Assembly (NCBI RefSeq): GCF_029962835.1
Contig: NC_080577.1
Location: 6,696,001 to 6,760,000 of the forward strand
Reading direction: 5' to 3'
From: Magnolia sinica
Taxonomy: Eukaryota; Streptophyta; Magnoliopsida; Magnoliales; Magnoliaceae
DNA length: 64,000 nt
Both the position numbers and the translations under genes were made by a program. Of the stretch, positions 23,660-35,404 are shown in pieces. The notes under the pieces were generated by a model. That model saw only the letters and a list, made by a program, of their open reading frames with translations, did no database searches and had not been told where the DNA came from. Position 1 is the first letter of the stretch; each line of letters begins with the position of its first letter.

Positions 23660-24191
23660 ATCATCTAATAAATGTACACCAATCTGACGGTCAAATAATA
23701 AAAAATGCTCAATTTTTTGAGTCAGGATACATCTAAAATGATGCATATAATTTGGATCGTGTGCAATTTTTAAATACTTTTTTAGTGCGTGCGTATAATC
23801 CATCACACTCTTCGAGAGTATCAATTTTTTTTTTTTCTTCGGCCAGCAAATCTTTCAGGATCTCCATACAGGATGATACCATCCCCATGCCATGAGCCGC
23901 ACCTATCTTGGACGTTCTGAAGTACATCATGTGAGACCGCCGATTCATGTGATGTCAACGTAGTTTGGATAGTGGTCCAAATCCAAAATGCCATAAGCTT
24001 TGCCCCTCAATTTAGTGTAAGAATTCTATAAGGTGGGCCTAATTAATCCATGGCCTGAATCTCTTTAAGAGTTGGATATTATAATTATGTATACTGATGG
24101 ACCCATTTAAGTTGTGATTAGTCTATAATCATATAAGGGGGTGATGCGCTACAATTGTGTAGGACTGAAGATGGTGGAGATGATGGTACGC
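23660..24191. other. gene-free part of duplication unit 2
   Basis: No coding region is supported. It is weakly alignable with unit 1 around 14390-14500. Confidence 0.5.
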
Positions 24192-24196
24192 ATTTG

Positions 24197-24920
24197 TGAC
24201 GCAGGGATGAATGTGATGAGATTGATCACCATCTTCTTCAAGGATAACTACTCCAAATCCATGAGCTTCTTTAGACTCATAGAAATTTCTTGAATCCACG
24301 AGGAAAGAAAGCAAGAAGAATATAAATAAATTCTAATAAATTCGTAATTTGATAGATGAATGAAATAAACGAGTTCACAACTCTTTAAATAGGGATACCA
24401 AGCAATGGGAGAGAAATCAGAAGCAAACTACAACTAAAACTCCTGGAATTCAGGACTTACTATAAATAGTAAACTTACTATTTATAGATGGCCGTGATGT
24501 CTACTAGTGCGCAAGGTTTTCAGACAAAAATAGTAAGTATCCTATTTGGGTTCACCATGTTGTTCTCATAATTATTCTAAGCTCTTTTCACGTTGTCGCA
24601 ACTCCTGAAGCCCAACGAATGAAGAGTTATATAATCAAAGTAAAACTTATTATTTATAGGAAAAATGGAATTAAAATAGGGAAACGACTGTCAATCCGGG
24701 GGTATTTCACAAATCCGGCTTGCGCAACCCGGCATACCCGGGTTGGGTGGCTAAAGTAGCCCGTTCTACCCCAAAATCATACATTTTACACCTGATAACT
24801 CATTCCGGATTGTGAGATACGTCCGATCTAAGGTCTAATAGTTTGGATCACTTCTGTCGTTAACCGGGCCTTTTCTGATCCATCTTGGCCATGAAATTGT
24901 CCATGACCCACTCTAAATCA
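24197..24920 (-). mobile_element. solo LTR, same family as the gypsy element at 28316-34509
   Basis: It starts TGACGCAGGGATGAATG and ends CTCTAAATCA, matching the LTRs at 28316 and 33594 over the full 724 bp. A 5-bp target duplication ATTTG lies at 24192-24196 and 24921-24925. No internal sequence is present, so it arose by recombination between the two LTRs of a former full element. It is more diverged from the two LTRs than they are from each other. Confidence 0.94.
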
Positions 24921-24925
24921 ATTTG

Positions 24926-25400
24926 TATGCACAATCCCAAATTCTACACTTGGGTCCCATTGCTTTCACCGCGGGGACTCGGGCCTCCTTATTTGGTAGA
25001 CCAATATCAATCGTATGCCTGACACACATTTACCTGAATTACTTAAAGGGTCTTGTGCCATCACGTACACTAAGTTTATGTGGACAGAAGCTTTGTGGAG
25101 CCCACCATGATCTCAATGGAAAATGCACTCCATCCTTACGTTTTACCAGCTCACGTTAGGATATGAATTAAAAACTGAGGAAGATTCAAAACTCATGTAT
25201 ATCAAATCACCACTTGCACTGAAAGCTAGATGATGGTGTATCAATGTATATCAAGTGACTTAATACTTTAATACTCTCCAATGTGAAACTCCGCATGGTA
25301 GGGAATATATTCGGCAAGAGTGGAGGGCCACTCACAACTCACACAATAAACACCTGAGGATAGTGGGAGAGTATGTCAAAGAGGCACACTTACTACAGGG
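24926..25400. other. gene-free spacer in unit 2
   Basis: It partly aligns with unit 1 (AACTGAGGAAGATTCAAAAC near 25170). No gene is seen. Confidence 0.5.
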
Positions 25401-25408
25401 ATCAAAAC

Positions 25409-26021
25409 TAGGGGTGTACATTGAGTCAAACCGAGTCGAGTTGGCCTCAGCTCGACTCAACTTAGCCAGCTCGACTCGGTTCAACCACTAACTGACCTCA
25501 GCTCGGCTAGGTCTTCGAGCCTGATTGGCCAGCTCAGCTCAGTTCGATCAGCAGCTTAGGCCAGTTCGAGCCAAGTTCACCTGTGCAACATTTTCACAAA
25601 CACCTAGACTGCACCTTCAAAATCTCACTGTATTTAAGACAGCAGCAATGGTTTTACAGGTATTTTATCAAACACCTTCTAAGCAACATAAAAATCAAGA
25701 AAAAAATAGTATTGGTTTCATATACATACCTTCCTTGCCACCAGCCACACTTCGTTGGGTCATTTCATCAAACACTTGGTGAGCAACATCAATATCAAAG
25801 TAACCGAGTCACTGAACTGGTTCGATCCGAGTTTGATTCGAGCTGGGTTTGATCTGAGTCGAGTCGAGCTGGGGCCAACTTGAACTCGGCTTGAATTCAT
25901 ATTCGAGCTCAAAAAATCGGCTCAACTTGGCTTGAACTTAGCTTCGAACCGAGTCGAATTGAGTTTTTTCAAGTCAAGTCGAGTGAGCTACCGGAGCTAG
26001 CTCGGTTCGTGTACACCTCTA
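25409..26021. mobile_element. non-autonomous hAT-type element, 613 bp
   Basis: The ends are TAGGGGTGTACA and, inverted, TAGAGGTGTACA. The flanks ATCAAAAC (25401-25408) and ATCGGAAC (26022-26029) agree at 6 of 8 positions, as expected for an aged 8-bp duplication. The subterminal regions are packed with GAGTCGAG/GAGCTCGGTT-type motifs in both orientations. The middle (25570-25800) is ordinary AT-rich DNA without a transposase. Confidence 0.85.
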
Positions 26022-26223
26022 ATCGGAACACAAGACCTTCTTTAGCCCTCTAAAAGTTTCACTAGGGGGAATTCAATTGTTACTCTTTCATATGGTGTGC
26101 CTCACTTGAATTATTTTTTTTAATGGATCTCATTTTTGAGGTCATATCTTAACATGATCTAACATTGTTGACCGGACCATGTCTTCAGGGTGAGAGATGA
26201 CTACTAAGCATATTTGAAAGGTG

Positions 26224-26715
26224 TGCCGATTGGGTACTACCTGTCAGGACTAAGCATGTTTGAAAGGGGTGTGGATTGGGTACTACCCGGTCAGAATCTA
26301 GCTAGAGAAGGGCAGTCCTGTGAGGACTCCGTGGGGCCAACCTTAATGTATGTTTTTATCCATTCCGTCCATCCATGTTGACGGATCATTTTAGGTCATG
26401 AGCCGAAAAAGGAGGCAGGTCAAAGGCTCACGTGGACCACACCACAGGAGATAGTGGGGATTGAACACTTACCGTCCAAAACCTCTTGGGGCTCACAGAA
26501 GTTTCGGATCAATCTGATATTTATGTTTCCCTTTATCTAGGTATGTGTGATCTCGTGAAGGTTGAATACAAATAAACATTACGGGGGTCCTAGGAAGGTT
26601 TCAACGGTGGGCATCAATGTCACAACTGCTTATGTGGTGCAGTCCAATCAAGCCCTTGATCTGCCTCCTTTTCGGGGTCATGGCCTAAAATGATCTGTCA
26701 AGTGAAACCCCGATT
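26224..26715. repeat. foldback MITE copy with reiterated left end
   Basis: The left end appears twice: AAGCATATTTGAAAGG followed by GCCGATTGGGTACTACC, and AAGCATGTTTGAAAGG followed by GTGGATTGGGTACTACC. After that the full left half, centre and right half (GGGTCATGGCCTAAAATGATC) follow. The right terminus is missing where the next MITE begins. Confidence 0.72.
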
Positions 26716-27165
26716 GTCAGGTTCACTGCGATTTATGTGACTGCATCGATGCTGTCCATCCATATTGAAAGCTTATTTTAAGGCATGACTCAAAAAAAAG
26801 AAAAGAAAAAAAAGAAGCAATTCCAAATCCCAGATGGACTATAGTACAGGAACCAATGTTGATTAACCATTAAAAACTCCTTGTGGGCCTTAAAAGCTTT
26901 GGATCAAGATGATATTTTTTGTAGTCTCTTCATCTAGATGTTTCTTTTTACCTTATCAACAAGTTGGATGCAAATAAACATTGTGGAATCCTTGAAGCTG
27001 TTAATGGTGAGGATTCAATCACGATCATTTCCTGTGGTGTAGTCCATACTAGATTTGATTGAGCTTAATTTTAGGGATCATGCCCTAAAATGATCACTCA
27101 AAATGGTTGGACGGTGTAGATTTAAGGCACATACATCACTGTGACCCACAGTCAGGGATCCCACC
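26716..27165. repeat. foldback MITE, CAGGGATCCCACCCACC-ended type
   Basis: Left: TGTCAGGTTCACTGCGATTT then GATGCTGTCCATCC. Right: TTGGACGGTGTAGATTTAAG then CATCACTGTGACCCACAG. Same type as 35400-35990. Confidence 0.7.
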
Positions 27166-27850
27166 CACCTCTATCTCTAACAACTGCATACGCAGCAATG
27201 ACATCCTGCCAACAATAAGTCGCCTATTTCTGGTATCCACGTATGCAGCCATGATATCCCGCCAAAGTCAACCCAGAGGTGCGTCGGTTCCAATAATCAA
27301 TTACTATCAAACAGATGCAAGTTGTGCCAGCCATACCAGCTAGGTGAGGTGCGTGGGGTCCAATCAATCAGACTTTCAACCAGGAGCGACAACCTATCGC
27401 AAGAAATTGGGGCCTAGGGTGATGTTTGTGAGAAATCCACTCGTCCATCCATTTTATGGATCATGCCATGATATAATTCAAAAAATGAGGCTGATCCAAA
27501 GTAGGCATGTTTATATACTCCCACCGTTGAAACATCCCCTAGTTCTACCATGATGCTTATATGCTTATATGCCATCTATATTCTTCATAAAGGTCATTCC
27601 TACTTGAATGAACTCAAAACACAATTATTAGTCTGATCCAAAACTTCTGTGCCAGAATGTTCCGAAAGTGCATGTTCAATTTCCTTGTTTCTGCACGCGG
27701 CTCACTCGAGTTTTGAATCTGCTTTATTTTTTGGCCAATGTCTTGACATGATTAAAATATTTGGATAGGGTGAATTTCTCACAAATATTATGGTGGGTCA
27801 CACCTAGCTTTTTGTTGCTAGAAGTTTTATTGCCCACAATTTGGGTCACG
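27166..27850. other. unit 2 sequence containing the empty site of the CACTA insertion
   Basis: It aligns with 14915-15318 on the left of AGT at 27667-27669 and with 20375-20440 on its right. No gene. Confidence 0.75.
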
Positions 27851-27859
27851 TTGCAATCC

Positions 27860-28315
27860 TGATTGTGGGGCCTACCTCGATGTATGTCTACAGTATATCC
27901 ACACCTTCCATTTAATTTTTCAGCTCATCCACTTTTTTCGGCTCATTTTAGGTAGTGAGAACCAAAATACAGTTAGGTGAAAATCTCAGTTGGACTACCA
28001 TAATATTTATTTGTCATCCAACCTGTTGACAAGTTCGCACATACTTAGATAAAGGTAAACAACAAATATCAACTTGGTAAGAAGGAAGGCTATTGAGGCT
28101 GTAGGTGGTTTTGTGGCTAATTGTGGAAGGCTGAAGTGACCAGTTGTTGAAAAAAAGAAGAAGCAGAGGGGCAGTCTGTTGGAGTTTGTGTGAGTCTAGG
28201 CTTCCTCTCCTTTCTAATTCAAAAAAAAAAAAATGATCTAAAACTTATGTGGCCTACTAAAAGACTTTTAATGGTCAATCACCACTACTAGTGTGGTCCA
28301 CTTGAGATTTGTATC
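27860..28315. repeat. foldback MITE, left part, split by a gypsy element
   Basis: It has GTGGGGCCTACCTCGATGTATG, CACACCTTCCATT and CATCCAACCTGTTGACAAG modules and breaks off at GAGATTTGTATC. The remainder (TCTGCCTCATTTTTAGTC) resumes at 34512 after the retrotransposon. Compared with the unit-1 counterpart it also contains a private insertion at about 28080-28235, ending in an A-run. Confidence 0.78.
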
Positions 28316-29042
28316 TGACGCAGGGATGAACGTGATGAGGACGATCACCGTCTTCCTCAAGGATAACTACTCCAAATCCACGGAGCTTCTCTGGATTCCT
28401 CACAGAGACTTCTCGAATCCACGAGGAAAGAAAGCCAGAAAATAGAAATAAATTCTAATAAAATTCGAAATAGATTAATCGATGAGTAAAAACGAGTTCA
28501 CAACCCTTTAAATAGGGGTACCAAGCAATGGGAAAGAAATCAGAATCAAACTACAACTCAAACTCCTAGAATCCACGACTTACTATAAATAGTAAACTTA
28601 CTATTTATAGACGGTCGTGATGTCTACTAGTGCGTAAGGTTTTCGGCCAAAAATAGTAAGTGTCCTATTTGGCTTCACCAAACCGTTCTCCTAATTATTC
28701 TAAGCTCTTTTCATGTTAGCCAAAACTCCTAAAGCCCGACAGATGAAGAGTTATAACCAAACTAAAACTTACTATTTATAGTAAAAACGAAATTAAAACA
28801 GGGAAATGACCGTCGATCCAGGGGTATTTTGCAAATCCGGCTTGCGCAACCCGGCATAGCTGGGTTGGTTGGCTAAAGTAGCTCGTTCTACCCCAAAATC
28901 ATATATTTTACGCCTGATAACTCATTCCGGATTGTGAGATACGCCCGATCTAAGGTCTGACGGTCCGGATCACTTCTGTCGTCGACCGGGCCTTTTCTGA
29001 TCCATCTTGGCCATGTAACTGTCCGCGACCCGCTCTACATCA
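28316..29042 (-). repeat. 3' LTR (727 bp) of the CRM-like element
   Basis: Bounded by TGACGCAGGG and CTCTACATCA. The purine-rich AAGTGGAGGAGAC (minus strand) directly precedes it and is the likely polypurine tract. Confidence 0.93.
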
Positions 29043-32000
29043 GTCTCCTCCACTTCAAAAGAACTCATCCTCGAGTTCTCGTCATGCTCTGGTTCATGAT
29101 ACTCGGTCAGGTTCGCGACATTAAAAGTCTGTGAGATTGCCATGTCATTTGGAAGATCAACAACATAAGCGTTGTCATTGATCTTTCGGATGATTGGTAC
29201 CGGTCCAATCTTCTTATTTTTCAACTTGTTGTATGTTCCGGTCGAAAATCTCTCTTTGCGCAGATGGACCATAACGCGGTCGCCCACCTCGAACACTTTT
29301 TGTCGCCGATGCTTGTCCGCTTGTTCTTTGTACTTCTCGTTCGAGACATGTAGCTTGGTCTGCACTTCTACATGGATGCTCATGATCTTTTCTGTCATAT
29401 GTTCTGCTGCAATGCTCGTGCCTGAGTGCTTGGGCAGAGGGACCAAGTCAAGTGTGTGGCGAGGCACTCGTCCGTAAATAATCTGGAACGGTGATCTCCC
29501 TGTCGAGCGGTTCACCATGTTGTTGAATGCAAACTCTGCTTGAGACAAGGCCAAATCCCACTACTTTGGTTTTTCTCCTGAAATACAGCGAAGGAGGTTT
29601 CCCAACGTGTGATTCACAACTTCGGTCTGCCCATCAGTCTGTGGGTGGTAAGCACTGTTGAATTGAAGTTGTGTATCGAATCAATTCCATAAAGTCCACC
29701 AAAAGTGGCTAATGAATTTCGTGTCACGATTGAAAGTAATGGTCTTGGGGACCCCGTGTAGCCGTATGACCTCCCTGAAAAATAAATTCACCACGTGTGT
29801 TGCATCGAGGGTCTTCTTACATGGGATAAAGTGCGTCATCTTAGAGAAACGATCTACCACCACGAACACCGAATCCATGCCGCGTTGTGTTCGTGGGAGA
29901 CCAAGCACGAAGTCCATTGATAAATCCTCTCAAGGACCATTAGGCACAGGTAATAGGGTGTAGAGGCCTGTATTCTGAGATTGCCCCTTGGAGGTCTGAC
30001 AAACATGGCAACGTTGTACGGCTTTTCCCACATCACGTACTAATTGCGGCTAGTAATACCGCTCTTCCACAAGAGCTCGCGTCTTGTCTCGCCCCAGGTG
30101 TCCACCGAGGCCACCTCCATGTAGTTCCTGAATAATCTGCTCCCTTAGAGAACTTTGGGGGATGCACAATCGATTCCCTTTGAAGAGAAAATCGTCCTGT
30201 GTATGAAGGTCACTGGGGTAACCTTCTTGGCACTTCATCCAAGAATCTTTGAAGTCCCCATCCTCGGCATACAGCTCCTTGAGACAGTCGAAGCCGACCA
30301 CCTCGTTGCTCATCGTAACAAGTAGTGATGCACGACGGCTAAGTGCATCAGCCACCTTCTTCTGATGCCCTGACTTGTGCTTCAGAACGAACGTAAATTC
30401 CTATAAAAAATGCAACCCATCTAGCATGCACATGATTCACGTTAGTCTGACTATTAATAAACTTTAATACTTGATGGTCAATGTACAAAACAAACTCTCT
30501 TTGAATCAGATAATGCCGCCAATGTCGCAGCGCCTGAACAACTGCGTACAACTCAAGCTCTTAGTCGACCACTTCTTTCGGGCTTCGCTGAGCTTCTCGC
30601 TGTAGAAGGCTACCGGCCAGCCTTCTTGTGATAATACTCCTCTAATTTCGATGTACGAAGCGTCACACCCAACCTCAAACAATTTGTCGAAATTAGAAAG
30701 CACCAAAACCGGTGTTGTAGACAAACGATGCTTGATCTCATGAAAGCTCTTGTCAGCTTTATCAATCCACTGGAACAGTCCTTTTTTCATGCAATTTGTT
30801 ATAGGCGCAACTATGGTGCTAAAATCTCACACAAATCGATGATAGAAAGTTGTCAACCAGTGAAAACTCCTCACCTCATGAATATTTATCGGGATCGGTC
30901 ATTCCCTAATAGCTCGCACCTTTTCATCGTCCACACGAATGCCTGTGGACGTTACAACAAATCCTAGAAACAACAAGCTGTCAGTTAAAACACTACACTT
31001 CTTCAAATTGAAGTACAACTGGTTAATTTGTAAGACCTGCAGCACCTACCTGAGATGTTTCCTATGCTCCGCCTCATCTTGGCTATATATCAATATGTCA
31101 TCAAAATATACTACCACAAATCGGCCAGTGAACGGTTTTAGAACTTGATTCATCAAACGCATAAAAGTACTTGGTGCGTTTGATAAGCCGAAGGGCATGA
31201 CCAGCCACTCATACAACCCTTCCTTTGTCTTGAATGTCGTTTTTCACTCATCACTGGGTCGAATACGAATCTGATGGTACCCGCTCCTTAGATCTAGTTT
31301 AGAGAACACATTGGCTCCTTCTAACATATCGAGCATGTCGTCCAACCGTGGTATTGGGAATCGATATTTAATGGTAATTTTGTTGATTGCCCGACTGTCG
31401 ACACACATGCGCGAGCTTTCATCTTTTTTTGGCGTTAATAATGCTGGTACGGCACATGGGCTCATGCTCTCTCTCAAGAGACCCTTACGGATCAATTCCT
31501 CCACTTGCCCCTGAAGTATCTCACACTCCTTCGGACTCATCCGATAATAAGGGCGGTCGGTTGGGCAGGCTAGCCCTAGAGACGAGGTCTATGTAATATT
31601 GGATGTCCCTCATGGGGGCCAATCCATCAGGTAAATCCTCAGGCCAAACTTCTTTGAATTCGTTTAGCAACAGTCTTAAACTTGGAGGGATGTTTGAGGG
31701 TTCCTCTTCCTCGCACTTCACCACTACAGCGTATACCTCGCCGGTTTCCTTGGATTCCTCCATAAAATTCCGAATGGTCAAGAGGGAACTCCCCTCCACT
31801 TTATAAGCTTCAAGGTGGTTCTCTGGTACCATAGGGGCAAGGATTATTTTTCGATTATCCTTGACGAATACGTAAACATTATCTCGTCCCCTATAGGTCG
31901 CATCACGGTCCGACTGCCAGGGTCGACCGAGTAATATATGACAAGCTTCCATATCGACCACGTCACAAAGTATTTGATCCTTATAATTTTTGCTAATTGA

Positions 32001-32156
32001 AAATGAGATAGTGCATTGTTCAGTTACCTTGGTCTCATTCACCTTTTTTATCCAGCCGATTGAGTACGGGGAAGGATGTTTTATCGTTGGTAGCTGCAAC
32101 TTGTCCACCATCACTCTCGAGATGATATTCTCGCTACTATCACTGTCTATGATCAC
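28970..32156 (-). pseudogene. fossil pol region of the CRM-like element
   Basis: Parts, in element order: a protease-like segment at about 31800-32156 (ILLGRPWQ box); reverse transcriptase at about 30800-31540 ([15 protein letters not shown]); RNase H at about 30340-30790, ending MADALSRR; an integrase zinc-finger segment and core at 29681-30300 ([21 protein letters not shown]); and an integrase C-terminus at 28970-29554 with INDNAYVVDLP and FNVANL. The open frame continues about 70 bases into the 3' LTR. Several breaks separate these parts. Confidence 0.9.
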
Positions 32157-32389
32157 ATCACAGACCTTTCCGTTGATAGTGCACCGAGTACGAAATATAT
32201 TGTGTCGTTGTGCATGTAATTCCTTTCATGGGGCATACAGTAATCGCCTCACAACTAGAAATTCGCCACGATCCTCACCCGTCATTTCATCACCACCTGC
32301 TATTTCTTCAGTGATTTGTTCATGTTCATCAAAGCGATGGTCTTCTTCTACAACCTCATCTTCAGTGCCCCCTTCGTTTATAGTCAAGT

Positions 32390-33560
32390 GTGCTGCGGGA
32401 CGTTGAGGACAAGTGTTTGATTAGTGGCCTGTTTGGCCACAGCGGTAACAATTGTTCTACCTTGGCCAAGCATAAGGATTTGGAATCCTACTCGGACCCG
32501 CTGTTGTGGGTGCTGCACGTTGAGGTCTGGATGAGCCGCTCCCTGTATCACAGTTTGCCGTTGTACGAAGTTGAGGTACTGGGTTTTTTCCTCGTGGCAG
32601 CACTGGATCCTGCGTGGGACCCGTCATGGGGGGTCGAGTTGAAGGATATGGACGAGCAGGAGCTCTTACAAGTTGTGTTTCTGCCCTACACACCAATTGA
32701 ACTGCTTCATCCACAGTCCCGACTGGGTACATCTGAACTCGGTCCTGAATTGTCGGTCGCAACCCACCTATAAAACATGTCACCTTCTGTGACTTAGATT
32801 CTGACAGATCGTTTCGTGTAGCCAGCCGTTGGAATTCTTCAGTGTAATCTGTGACAGTTCGATTTCCTTGTCTGCAATTTTGATATTGCTGGAATAATAT
32901 CTGCTCATAATCACTGGGGAGAAATCGAGATCAAAGAAGACGTCTCATCCGTGACCATGATGAGATGGGCGCCTTGTTCTGGCGGGCTCATGAGAGTTGT
33001 AATTGTTCTCACCATGCAGAAGCAGCAGATTTTAATTTAAACGCTACCAATTTCACCCTTTTATAATCTGGCACATCCATGTAATCAAAATATCTCTCTA
33101 CTTCGGCTAGCCAATCGAGAAAATCTTCTATACGTAATAAACCGTTAAAACTAGGAAGTTCAGCCTTACCTCGATAGTCTCTTTCAGCACGATCTAGATG
33201 ATCACCTCCATGGATTGGTCGTCGAGCAAAACCCTCATTAAGGTCCTCGTCGCTAGAACTTGAATCATCTGGTGTAGCCCTACGGTTTGCCACTGGTAGT
33301 GCTCTATGAAAATCAGGGTTGCGTCGTACAGCAACCATGGGTGGTGAAGCCACCATGGGTGGGGGAGCAACCAAAGGTGGTGGAGCACCGCCTAGGGCTC
33401 GGGGCGAGAGTAGCGCATCCGCAAGACGGTCGAGAGTTGCCTGCAGCACTTGCATGGTCAACTGACTCTCCCGGTGGAAAGCTTTCATTCTTTCCAAAAG
33501 ATAACGAATCCCTGGATCACCGTCCACAGGATTTTGATTCATACCTTCATTGTTTGCCAT
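32390..33560 (-). pseudogene. fossil gag region of the CRM-like element
   Basis: The start is at 33558-33560 ([14 protein letters not shown]), followed by a low-complexity PPP-rich stretch and the conserved gag core ([20 protein letters not shown], then [11 protein letters not shown]). A zinc knuckle of the form CYRCGQTGH lies near 32430-32460. Broken. Confidence 0.85.
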
Positions 33561-33575
33561 CGGCCCGAGGGGAAT

Positions 33576-33592
33576 CCTCGCTTTGATACCAA
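33576..33592 (-). other. primer binding site
   Basis: The minus strand reads TTGGTATCAAAGCGAGG directly inside the 5' LTR. It resembles the initiator tRNA-Met complement with mismatches. Confidence 0.8.
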
Positions 33593-33593
33593 T

Positions 33594-34509
33594 TGACGCA
33601 GGGATGAACGTGATGAGGACGATCACCGTCTTCCTTAAGGATAACAACTCCGAATCCACGGAGCTTCTCTGGACTCCTCACAGAGACTTCTCGTATCCAC
33701 GAGGAAAGAAAGCAAGAAAATAGAAATAAATTCTAATAAAATTTGAAATAGATTAATTGATGAATAAAAACGAGTTCACAACCCTTTAAATAGGGGTACC
33801 AAGCAATGGGAAAGAAATCAGAATCAAACTACAACTCAAACTCCTAAAATCCGTGCTTACTATAAATAGTAAACTTACTATTTATAGACGGACGTCATGT
33901 CTACTAGTGCGCAAGGTTTTCGGCCAAAAATAGTAAGTGTCCTATTTGGCTTCACCAAACCGTTCTCCTAATTATTCTAAGCTCTTTTCACGTTGGGCGC
34001 AACTCCTAAAGCCCGACGGATGAAGAGTAATAATCAAACTAAAACTTATTATTTATAGTAAAAACAAAATTAAAATAGGGAAACGACCATCAATCCAGGG
34101 GTTTTTCGAAATTCCGGGCTATAGTAAGTTTACTATTTGGCTTCACCAAACCGTTCTCCTAATTATTCTAAGCTCTTTTCACGTTGGGCGCAACTCCTAA
34201 AGCCCGACGGATGAAGAATTATAATCAAACTAAAACTTACTATTTATAGTAAAAACGAAATTAAAACAGGGAAACGACCGTCAATCCAGGGGTTTTTCAG
34301 AATTCTGGGCTGCGCAACCCGACGTAGCGGGTTGGTTGGCTTCAATAGCTCGTTCTACCCCAAAATCATATATTTTACGTCAGATAACTCATTCCGGATT
34401 GCAAGATACGCCCGATTTAAGGTTCGATGGTCTGGATCATTTCTGTCGTCGACCGGGCCTTTTCTGATCCATCTTGGCCAAGTAACTGTCCGCGACCCGC
34501 TCTACATCA
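33594..34509 (-). repeat. 5' LTR (916 bp) with an internal 191-bp tandem duplication
   Basis: Same ends as the other LTR but 189 bp longer. The stretch beginning CTATTTGGCTTCACC at 33942 recurs at 34133, a period of 191 bp. This explains the length difference. Confidence 0.92.
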
Positions 34510-34590
34510 GTATCTGCCTCATTTTTAGTCTAATGGCCTAAAATGAGCTGTAAAACGGTGGCACCATGATGGGTGAGCTGTAAAACAGCC
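34510..34590. repeat. foldback MITE, right part, after the gypsy insertion
   Basis: It continues the repeat interrupted at 28315 (GTATCTGCCTCATTTTTAGTC, then CCTAAAATGAGCTG). Confidence 0.75.
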
Positions 34591-34935
34591 TCACCCATGA
34601 CAGTGCAGCCCTTACAATGGAGCCCACTTTGATGTATGTATTCTATATCCACGTCAGTCTATTTTTCTAGATCACCTCATGCCATGAGCCCAAAAATGAA
34701 GATCAAAGTCTCGAGTGAACCATACCATAGGAAACAGTGGTGATTGGCCATTAATGGCTTACACAAGTTTTGAATCAAGCTGATATTTGTTTCAAACCTT
34801 CATCCAAATTTATATGACCTTGTCATAGGTTGGATGGAAAATAAGTATTAAGGAAACATTTTGGTGGGGCCTAGGAAGATTTTAATGATAGAATGTTCAA
34901 TATACTGTGGTATATATGAGATTTGGATAAAGAAT
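34591..34935. repeat. foldback MITE copy
   Basis: Modules GGAGCCCACTTTGATGTATG, ATCCACGTCAGTC, GGTTGGATGGAAAATAAG. Counterpart of 20864-21235. Confidence 0.7.
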
Positions 34936-34978
34936 TAATATAGAATAAATACATCAAAGTAGGCCTTTTTAAACATGG

Positions 34979-35360
34979 GATGCAGATTAATCACTACCCG
35001 CGCACAAGTACCTAGCCAGAGACCGACAGTCGTGGCAGGGGTCCACCTTAATGTATATGTTGAATCAATGCCGTCCATCCATTTTTTAAGGTAATTTTAG
35101 TTAATAAGCCAGAACAGTTAATAAACATCGAGGTCGACTTTAGGAAGGTTTCAACGGTGTCATTATCAACACTAATTTTTGTAGGGTAGTCCAATTTAGC
35201 CTTCAATCTGCCTCCTTTTTTAGATCACGCCATATATTATATGTAAAAATGGATGGACCACAATGATGAAATACACATCATGGTGGGTCCCACAGCCCCT
35301 GCCAAGTCCGTTGTCACTAGCTAGGTCCCAGCTGGAGGTAGTACCCAGCTCGCGTCCTTA
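34979..35360. repeat. foldback MITE copy with both ends
   Basis: Left end AGATTAATCACTACCCGCG with CCTAGCCAGAGACCGAC. Right end, inverted, GACGCGAGCTGGGTACTACC with CCAGCTGGGACCTAGC. Same ends as the family member at 12659-13209 with substitutions. Confidence 0.75.
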
Positions 35361-35404
35361 AACATGTGATGGATAGCCACTTGTTCGTTCACGAGACCGA
35401 AGGG

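Larger units (their letters stand above)
28316..34509 (-). mobile_element. Ty3/gypsy chromovirus (probably CRM clade), complete ends, broken inside
   Basis: LTRs at 28316-29042 and 33594-34509 flank gag and pol on the minus strand. A 5-bp target duplication GTATC lies at 28311-28315 and 34510-34514. It inserted into a foldback MITE whose halves lie on either side. The protease, RT and gag wording, and an integrase reading frame that runs on into the 3' LTR, fit the CRM group; the clade call is tentative. LTR divergence over the first 190 bases is about 5 percent, so it is a few million years old. It is a fossil with roughly eight to ten breaks in the coding region. Confidence 0.93.

Noticed and set aside
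32390-32773. 127-codon plus-strand frame
   Set aside because: It is antisense to the gag region of the CRM-like element.
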